A DNA stretch of 64,000 bases, taken from an uncultured Ignavibacteria bacterium (GTDB lineage Bacteria; Bacteroidota; Ignavibacteria; Tepidaquicellales; OLB5). The translations under genes were made by a program, and so were the position numbers. Below, piece by piece: positions 63,761-64,000 of this stretch (position 1 is the first letter of the stretch; each line of letters starts with the position of its first letter). The notes under the pieces are model-generated. The model did not search any database. It was given only the letters and a program-made list of their open reading frames with translations, and was not told the DNA's origin. The stretch lies in NCBI GenBank assembly GCA_937873695.1, contig CALMYL010000005.1, positions 39,014 through 103,013 of the forward strand, written 5' to 3'.

Positions 63761-64000
63761 GATTATTCACTGTTTTAATAGTGAACCGAAAAAAATATCC
63801 GTTTAAAACGGAGTATTACAAAGAACTGTTTTGCAATAATAATGATATAAGTGTTAAAATTAAAGTTACGACTTCAGTATTAAATCTCTTAATAAATACC
63901 CCCTTCCCGCTTAGGCGGGACAAGCTATCACGCCAAGGCGTGACACTCCCCCTTTTATGTAAAAAGGCAAGCCAAAATTAATTAAATGGTTTTCATAATT
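63761..64000. other. Gene-free stretch upstream of the riboswitch
   Basis: Contains an inverted repeat TTCACT/AGTGAA (63766-63785) and two neighbouring hairpins: TCCCGC/GCGGGA (63905-63920) and TCACGCC/GGCGTGA (63928-63943). The two hairpins sit between CCCCCTT-type direct repeats. No convincing gene; a short frame at 63721-63981 overlaps the riboswitch and is not coding. Confidence 0.5.

Noticed and set aside
63721..63981. Plus-strand frame of 86 residues at the window end
   Set aside because: It overlaps the cobalamin riboswitch aptamer and the palindromic repeats; no ribosome site and no family likeness.
1..64000. Mobile elements, prophage, rRNA or tRNA genes
   Set aside because: Scanned by eye for transposase, integrase and phage proteins and for tRNA-like T-loops in the gaps; none found, though a tRNA could be missed without a covariance search.

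Overview
The window (about 38-40% GC by eye) looks like chromosome from a Bacteroidota/Chlorobiota-type bacterium, most likely Ignavibacteria-like. The evidence is: (1) secreted proteins ending in a type IX secretion sorting domain with the QNYPNPFNP signature and a terminal MILVK; (2) many start sites preceded by the Bacteroidetes-type promoter TAnnTTTG, several of them so close to the start codon that the mRNA would be nearly leaderless; (3) a BtuG-like surface lipoprotein beside BtuB; (4) the alpha-proteobacterial/Rickettsia-type isocitrate dehydrogenase. The lineage is inferred from protein style, not from a marker-gene tree. I see no rRNA, tRNA, CRISPR array, insertion sequence or prophage.

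Layout. 1-5.3 kb (+): 3' part of an MFS transporter, a secreted unknown, a DinB-fold protein, a DNA photolyase, a TerC-type membrane protein and a small anchored protein. 5.4-15.3 kb: a large T9SS cargo protein (-), the first member of a ~480-residue paralogous family, isocitrate dehydrogenase, an SRPBCC protein, a GNAT acetyltransferase and pdxH (+), then two more paralogs in an overlapping pair (-). 15.3-20.4 kb (+): small genes, including a near sorting-domain-only T9SS protein, a lipoprotein, two DUF6620-like genes, a DUF4097 protein and a secreted conserved protein. 20.5-29.2 kb (-): a frameshifted LTxxQ-type gene, then AddB-like and AddA-like recombination nuclease/helicase genes and an S9 peptidase. 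29.4-37.7 kb: the fourth paralog, a sugar-nucleotide dehydrogenase, RecG, a CPBP protease, and an undecaprenyl-phosphate sugar transferase. 37.7-44.2 kb: a degenerate amidohydrolase overlapping a glycosylasparaginase (-), then two T9SS-exported hydrolases (+). 44.3-48.8 kb (-): WecB, an NfrB-like glycosyltransferase and an outer-membrane protein. 49.1-52.5 kb (+): tsaD, mgtE and a PAP2 enzyme.

52.5-63.8 kb (-) is the most coherent block. A cobalamin riboswitch heads a tightly packed series: BtuG-like lipoprotein, BtuB-like TonB receptor, DUF6580 membrane protein, B12-dependent methionine synthase, a DUF4160/DUF2442 pair, a BFD-like [2Fe-2S] protein, a P-loop kinase, dCMP deaminase, cob(I)alamin adenosyltransferase and a second BtuG-like lipoprotein. 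This reads as capture, outer-membrane import, probable inner-membrane passage, activation and use of vitamin B12, all under B12 feedback.

The two most interesting systems are this B12 regulon, with its possible new transporter component and inserted small-gene pair, and the OMP/NfrB-like/WecB cluster. The latter resembles a stripped-down version of the N4-glycan-receptor (ManNAc polysaccharide) pathway without the usual C-terminal regulatory region of NfrB. The four-member paralogous family of unknown function is a further genuine unknown.
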